Source: an uncultured Bacteroidales bacterium (GTDB lineage: Bacteria; Bacteroidota; Bacteroidia; Bacteroidales; Paludibacteraceae). Taken from it: a stretch of DNA of 17,837 nucleotides. Where the stretch lies: assembly GCA_937885465.1 (NCBI GenBank), contig CAKZZM010000037.1, positions 1-17,837 of the forward strand. Reading direction: 5' to 3'. Position numbers and translations under genes: made by a program. Of the stretch, positions 14,483-17,837 are shown one piece after another. The notes under the pieces are model-generated. The model searched no databases. It had not been told where the DNA came from and saw only the letters and a list, made by a program, of their open reading frames with translations. Position 1 is the first letter of the stretch; each line of letters opens with the position of its first letter.

Positions 14483-17400
14483 ATGTTTCAATGGAAGGCA
14501 AATAATGCGATATTCAAGGGTGAGGGGATATATCATCTCACTTTTACCGTACTCAACCGGCTACCCATATTAGGTATAGTGGGCGGTAATGAGGGGCAGG
14601 CATGGGTCAAACTGTCGCTCATTGGTTACGACATCTCTGCCTCCATACAGCATACAGGCGACCATTATCCGGGTGTCCGTCTGCTTGCCAAGCAGCTTAT
14701 GCCCGACCATATACATATAGTGCTGTGGGTTCAAGCGGACTGCGCATACAGCATCAAAGAGATCAGCCGTGGCCTCCGCCAAGCCTGGCGCAAAATAATC
14801 ACCGCCCACCTATCCGGCAGTGTTTCCGGCATCTCCGATGGTATATCCGTTAATATAAATCGGCAGATACTATCTGCCGACCCATATAAACAGATATCCC
14901 AAGCCCAAGCCCAAAGCCTGCTATCCTCCCCGCCTTTTTCAACCCCTTTCATCCGCACATTAGCCCACCGCGGGCAGCTCGATGCGATGATAGCATACGT
15001 CCACGATAACCCCCGCCGCGCGCTGTGGCGGCGGCTCCACCCCGAGCTGTTCCGCGTGGTGCAGCACGCCCGTATCGGCGAGCGCGACTGCGCCCTGTTT
15101 GGCAATCTCTTCCTGCTTCGGCAGCCCGTCAAACGTGTAGTAGTATGCCACCGTTGGCGGATGGTGAGCGACGGCAACGGCGGTGAGACACGCGACTATA
15201 ACACGCCCTACGAGACCACCGACACTTTTGCCCGACAACGCAACGACCTACTGCAGGCAGCATACGAACAAGGAGCGGTACTCGTCAGCGGCTGCATCAG
15301 CAAAGGCGAGCAGCAGATCGTTGCTGATGCCCTCGCTCAACACCTGCCGGTCATACTCTTGCAGAAAGAGCCTATCACCTCGCCGTATTGGAAACCTGCT
15401 CGCAGCCGTTTTGAGGCGTGTACCGACGGACTGCTGCTTATCATCGCCCCGACCATCGCTACCCAAGCAGGCGACTATCAAGGCGTGGATGCCACCACCG
15501 ACTACGCCATCTTCCATAACCTCAACCTATGGGCAGAACGCAACCGTGATATTGAAGCTTCCAAAGCAATTAGAGAATTTTTTGAGAAAAGATTCCCTCT
15601 TGAAGAAAAAGAATTTAAATCAAAAGATGATCTCCTAGGTTACTATGCAGATATTGAGATAGAAATAAATGAAGAGTTAAAATTTTTATTAGATGATTTA
15701 AAGCCTATCCCCTTAAATAAAGTTAAAATTGCCCATAATACTTTATTGGAAAATCTTATCATTTCATTTGAATTAAATAGTGATTGCAAAAATATAACAA
15801 AAACTATTCGTTCAAAATATAAAAAAGTAATTGAAAAGATTGTAAGGGACACTAAAAAAATAAAAGCTCCAGAAAAAATTGTTATACTTTATATATTAGA
15901 TAAACTGAATCAATATTCAAATTTATTTTCTTTTCTTTTACTCAAAGAATTTGGAAGTGATGAATTTCCAAATTTTTTAATTTCTAAATTTATTCAATTA
16001 ATAAAAAATAAATATTTATTATTATTATCAGAAAAAAGTATTGATGTAAGTTATTTTTATCTTTCTGATAAAATTATTACTCTCATAGATATATATCAAG
16101 ATATTTTTATATATAGAAAACAATATTTATTCAATGCTAAGAATAAAGAAGAATGTGTAAATAATTATTTTGAATTATTACTTTTAAGCAATAATATTAA
16201 TTTAAAAAATAGAGAAATGAAATATTTAGATCATTTAATTCAAGATTTTAAATATTTTATACATATATTTAATCTTGAGGAATTATTTGAAGATAAAAGT
16301 TTCAGCCAAAATTATAATGTGAATAAATTGATAGAAAAGTATGAAAAAGAATTTATTAATATAACTGAAGAAGAAGCCGAATTTAAAAAAAATGAAATTT
16401 TAGAAAAAATAATGCCAAATATTTCTGGAAATAAAAAAGTTCTTATTAATATAATTTTATCATATACTCTAACTTTAAATTATTTAGTAATAAAAAATGC
16501 AAAAACTAGAGATGTTGAATTATGTATGACTAACAATTATAACTCTTTTGCTTGCATGAAAGTGTTATTGGATAATACTTTAAGCAATTTTGAAATTTAC
16601 TTAAACTCAGAAGAAATAAAAGATTTTTCTCAATCTGTATTAATCAAGGATTTATTTGAAACTCAAAGTTATAGAATAAATAAATCATATGATATCATTG
16701 AAATTAAAGAAACATTAATTAATAACCCAAAAGATGATAGATTGAAAAAAATATCAAATGAATTCTTTGAAGGATTATATACTGAAAAATATAATAAATT
16801 ATTAGAATTAATATTGTCTTTAAACCAAAGTTATAAAGATAAAAATATTCGCAATATAAATTTAACACCACTGAACCCCAAAATAACTTCCACTCATTGT
16901 TATATATTTATTAGTGGATTTCTTTCAGAGATTTCAGATCATTATGAAGAATGGGAGAATATGGCTTTGAATATGACTTCCAATAGTTCTTGCTACTTCT
17001 ATAATTGGCCAGGGGATTCTCTTTCAAATGTCGCAAGTGAAACAATTTTAAATTTAGGTTTGACAGTTCTAAATAATTATTCAAAAAATACTGACCCAAA
17101 AAGTGAAGATACTAATAAATGCATGATGTTTGACCCAGGGAAATCATTTATAGATTCATCTAATAAAGCTGCGCTTTCTGGCAAAATTTTAGCTTTAATT
17201 ATAGCTTCAAAATTATTTTTCAAGTTCCAAACTATTACACTTATTGGATTTTCACTTGGAACACATGTTGCAAAGCATTGTCTTAAGCAAATGTATGAAT
17301 TGCAATATAAACATAAAATACCTTGTGATAATATAATCAAAGATGTAGTTTTGATTGCTGGAGCTACTTGCATGAAAGGAAATGAAGAAAAATTTAAAAA

Positions 17401-17635
17401 TATATTTAGCAATATGATAAATGGCAAATTGATTAATTGCTTTAGTAAAGAAGATCAAGTTCTTAATTATTTATATACTTCCTGTATGAATAAAAAGCCT
17501 ATTGGGAATTCAGAATTGGAATTAAATGGATATCAGAATTTGATCAATATAGATTTTACTCCTTTCCATTTGGGGCATACTGACTATAGAAGTAAAATGG
17601 ATTTAGTCATGAGTAAAGTTGATCTTTATATTTAG
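14483..17635 (+). CDS. Chimeric frame: RAYT transposase joined to AT-rich hydrolase-like protein
   Basis: The open frame of 1050 codons from ATG 14483 (GTG 14429 is also possible but lies in the direct repeat) has two unlike parts. Residues 1 to about 355 are a REP-associated tyrosine transposase of the Y1/HUH class. It opens MFQWKANNAIFKGEGIYHLTF, as such Bacteroidales proteins do. The HUH histidines are H76 and H78 (MPDHIHIVLWV) and the likely nucleophile is Y172 (YVHDNPRR). A C-terminal DprA-like region follows. From about residue 360 the DNA becomes very AT-rich and arginine codons shift to AGA. This part ends in an alpha/beta-hydrolase domain. A natural fusion is possible, but a join of unrelated DNA is more likely. 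Confidence 0.7.
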   Translation: MFQWKANNAIFKGEGIYHLTFTVLNRLPILGIVGGNEGQAWVKLSLIGYDISASIQHTGDHYPGVRLLAKQLMPDHIHIVLWVQADCAYSIKEISRGLRQAWRKIITAHLSGSVSGISDGISVNINRQILSADPYKQISQAQAQSLLSSPPFSTPFIRTLAHRGQLDAMIAYVHDNPRRALWRRLHPELFRVVQHARIGERDCALFGNLFLLRQPVKRVVVCHRWRMVSDGNGGETRDYNTPYETTDTFARQRNDLLQAAYEQGAVLVSGCISKGEQQIVADALAQHLPVILLQKEPITSPYWKPARSRFEACTDGLLLIIAPTIATQAGDYQGVDATTDYAIFHNLNLWAERNRDIEASKAIREFFEKRFPLEEKEFKSKDDLLGYYADIEIEINEELKFLLDDLKPIPLNKVKIAHNTLLENLIISFELNSDCKNITKTIRSKYKKVIEKIVRDTKKIKAPEKIVILYILDKLNQYSNLFSFLLLKEFGSDEFPNFLISKFIQLIKNKYLLLLSEKSIDVSYFYLSDKIITLIDIYQDIFIYRKQYLFNAKNKEECVNNYFELLLLSNNINLKNREMKYLDHLIQDFKYFIHIFNLEELFEDKSFSQNYNVNKLIEKYEKEFINITEEEAEFKKNEILEKIMPNISGNKKVLINIILSYTLTLNYLVIKNAKTRDVELCMTNNYNSFACMKVLLDNTLSNFEIYLNSEEIKDFSQSVLIKDLFETQSYRINKSYDIIEIKETLINNPKDDRLKKISNEFFEGLYTEKYNKLLELILSLNQSYKDKNIRNINLTPLNPKITSTHCYIFISGFLSEISDHYEEWENMALNMTSNSSCYFYNWPGDSLSNVASETILNLGLTVLNNYSKNTDPKSEDTNKCMMFDPGKSFIDSSNKAALSGKILALIIASKLFFKFQTITLIGFSLGTHVAKHCLKQMYELQYKHKIPCDNIIKDVVLIAGATCMKGNEEKFKNIFSNMINGKLINCFSKEDQVLNYLYTSCMNKKPIGNSELELNGYQNLINIDFTPFHLGHTDYRSKMDLVMSKVDLYI
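14860..14880. repeat. Perfect hairpin inside the RAYT coding region
   Basis: TCGGCAGA and TCTGCCGA pair across TACTA, read as RQILSADP. It does not share the family A head or loop. It lies in a region between the HUH motif and the catalytic Tyr where the protein appears to carry extra residues. Confidence 0.5.
15200..15545 (+). other. DprA-like C-terminal domain of the RAYT
   Basis: Residues of about 240-354 after the Y1 domain include ARQRNDLLQAAYEQG, VLVSGCISKGEQQIV, LPVILLQKEP, and FEACTDGLLLIIAP. The SG...KGEQ loop between a strand and helix, followed by a further beta strand, resembles the Rossmann-like fold of DprA/SMF proteins, which load RecA on single-stranded DNA. The resemblance is by eye. 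I recall similar tails in Bacteroidales transposases of this type. Confidence 0.45.
15550..15580. other. Abrupt composition junction
   Basis: Up to about 15,550 the DNA is GC-moderate with Bacteroidales codon use (CGT/CGC arginine). From about 15,560 it is very AT-rich to the end of the window. The break falls within 30 bp, near the expected C-terminus of the RAYT, next to an AAGCTT at 15555-15560. The frame stays open across it. Confidence 0.85.
15565..17635 (+). other. AT-rich gene fragment with DUF726-like alpha/beta-hydrolase domain, probably protist
   Basis: About 690 codons, rich in Lys/Asn/Ile/Leu. By my count 8 of 11 arginine codons are AGA. The first 430 or so codons are helical, low-complexity and unrecognised. 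The last 240 form a hydrolase-like domain: YIFISGFLSE, YFYNWPGDS, nucleophile GFSLGT (Ser codon 17252-17254), DVVLIAGATC, a candidate Asp in SKEDQVL and a candidate His in LGHTDYR. This order matches DUF726 (TMCO4-like) serine hydrolases, known mainly from eukaryotes. No methionine exists near the junction, so the true N-terminus is missing. No TAA, TAG or TGA occurs inside; it ends in TAG. No intron is evident. Confidence 0.6.
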
Positions 17636-17805
17636 ATTTTTAGTTAAAAAACATTTGAGTTAAGAATATATTTTAAAATTTTGATTTTATTCATTAAAAT
17701 AAATTAATTAAATTTTATTGAAAGTTTGTATTTTGAATATTTGATAAAAAATAATAATTTATATAATAATATACTAAAATAAAATATCTTTATTTATAAA
17801 TTTAT
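17636..17805. other. AT-rich non-coding tail before the terminal repeat
   Basis: About 170 bp, almost entirely A/T, with stops in all frames and no hairpin with a T-tract. This would be a 3' UTR plus subtelomere if the segment is a ciliate-type gene-sized chromosome end. I see nothing else in it. Confidence 0.5.
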
Positions 17806-17837
17806 GGGGATTGGGGATTGGGGATTGGGGATTGGGG
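17806..17837 (+). repeat. Telomere-like GGGGATT tandem repeat at the window end
   Basis: Five GGGG blocks spaced exactly 7 bp apart (17806, 17813, 17820, 17827, 17834) make four perfect GGGGATT units plus GGGG, ending at the last base. The G-rich strand runs 5' to 3' toward the end, as in a real telomere. The repeat is perfect. Confidence 0.85.

Noticed and set aside
14835..14840. CTCCGA in the RAYT gene as another family A loop
   Set aside because: The flanking stem is only 3 bp and there is no GTRG head.
14483..17635. A genuine transposase-hydrolase fusion acting as a defence or toxin system
   Set aside because: The composition and codon break is too sharp, the hydrolase part lacks its own N-terminus, and the segment ends in a telomere-like array. 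A chimera explains all three with fewer assumptions.
17806..17837. Cyanobacterial heptamer repeat (STRR type, CCCCAAT/CCCCAGT)
   Set aside because: The unit is the same, but the array sits at the very end in telomeric orientation after a eukaryote-like gene, and nothing else looks cyanobacterial. Kept only as a secondary alternative.

Overview
The window looks like about 15.5 kb of a Bacteroidales chromosome joined to about 2.3 kb of very different, AT-rich DNA that ends in a telomere-like repeat. The Bacteroidales assignment rests on TTG-N19/20-TAnnTTTG promoters, a bS16 protein with a long Ala/Lys/Glu-rich tail, a GldH lipoprotein, a short LolA-like protein, a QueH-type epoxyqueuosine reductase and near absence of Shine-Dalgarno sites. 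A gut or rumen source fits but is inferred.

Layout. 1-618: a leftward promoter, a degraded small reading frame, a candidate small RNA and a strong terminator. 619-1173 (minus): rpsP. 1344-7545 (plus): holB, ricT, gldH, trmB, mrp and a MATE exporter, a mostly tight housekeeping run. A 15-bp-stem terminator separates it from a convergent minus-strand run read as queH, rsmE, deoD, a sugar-nucleotide nucleotidyltransferase and a LolA-like protein. Between rsmE and deoD lies a 201-bp element with 18-bp inverted ends. Then come tRNA-Val(UAC) with its own promoter and terminator, and an accessory region: a type IIG/ISP-like restriction-methylation gene lacking its C-terminal half, a Bro-N (DinD-like) gene flanked by a direct repeat, and a REP-associated tyrosine transposase (RAYT).

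The most interesting signal is a family of six 24-nt palindromes: head GTRG, 7-bp stem, 6-nt loop related to CTCCGA. Their stems covary. One copy follows rpsP and five lie inside the restriction-methylation coding sequence without breaking the frame, four of them as two inverted pairs. A second palindrome family forms another inverted pair in the same gene. GTRG head plus hairpin is the architecture that RAYT transposases recognise, and a RAYT lies 1.5 kb downstream. This resembles a REP/RAYT system whose elements are tolerated inside proteins, as Rickettsia palindromic elements are.

The RAYT frame runs at about 15,550-15,580 into an AT-rich frame with a different codon bias, ending in a DUF726-like alpha/beta-hydrolase domain. 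After about 170 bp of AT-rich non-coding DNA the window ends in GGGGATT repeats with the G-rich strand pointing outward. I read the last 2.3 kb as the end of a protist (most likely ciliate) macronuclear chromosome joined to bacterial DNA, most simply by an assembly or library chimera.
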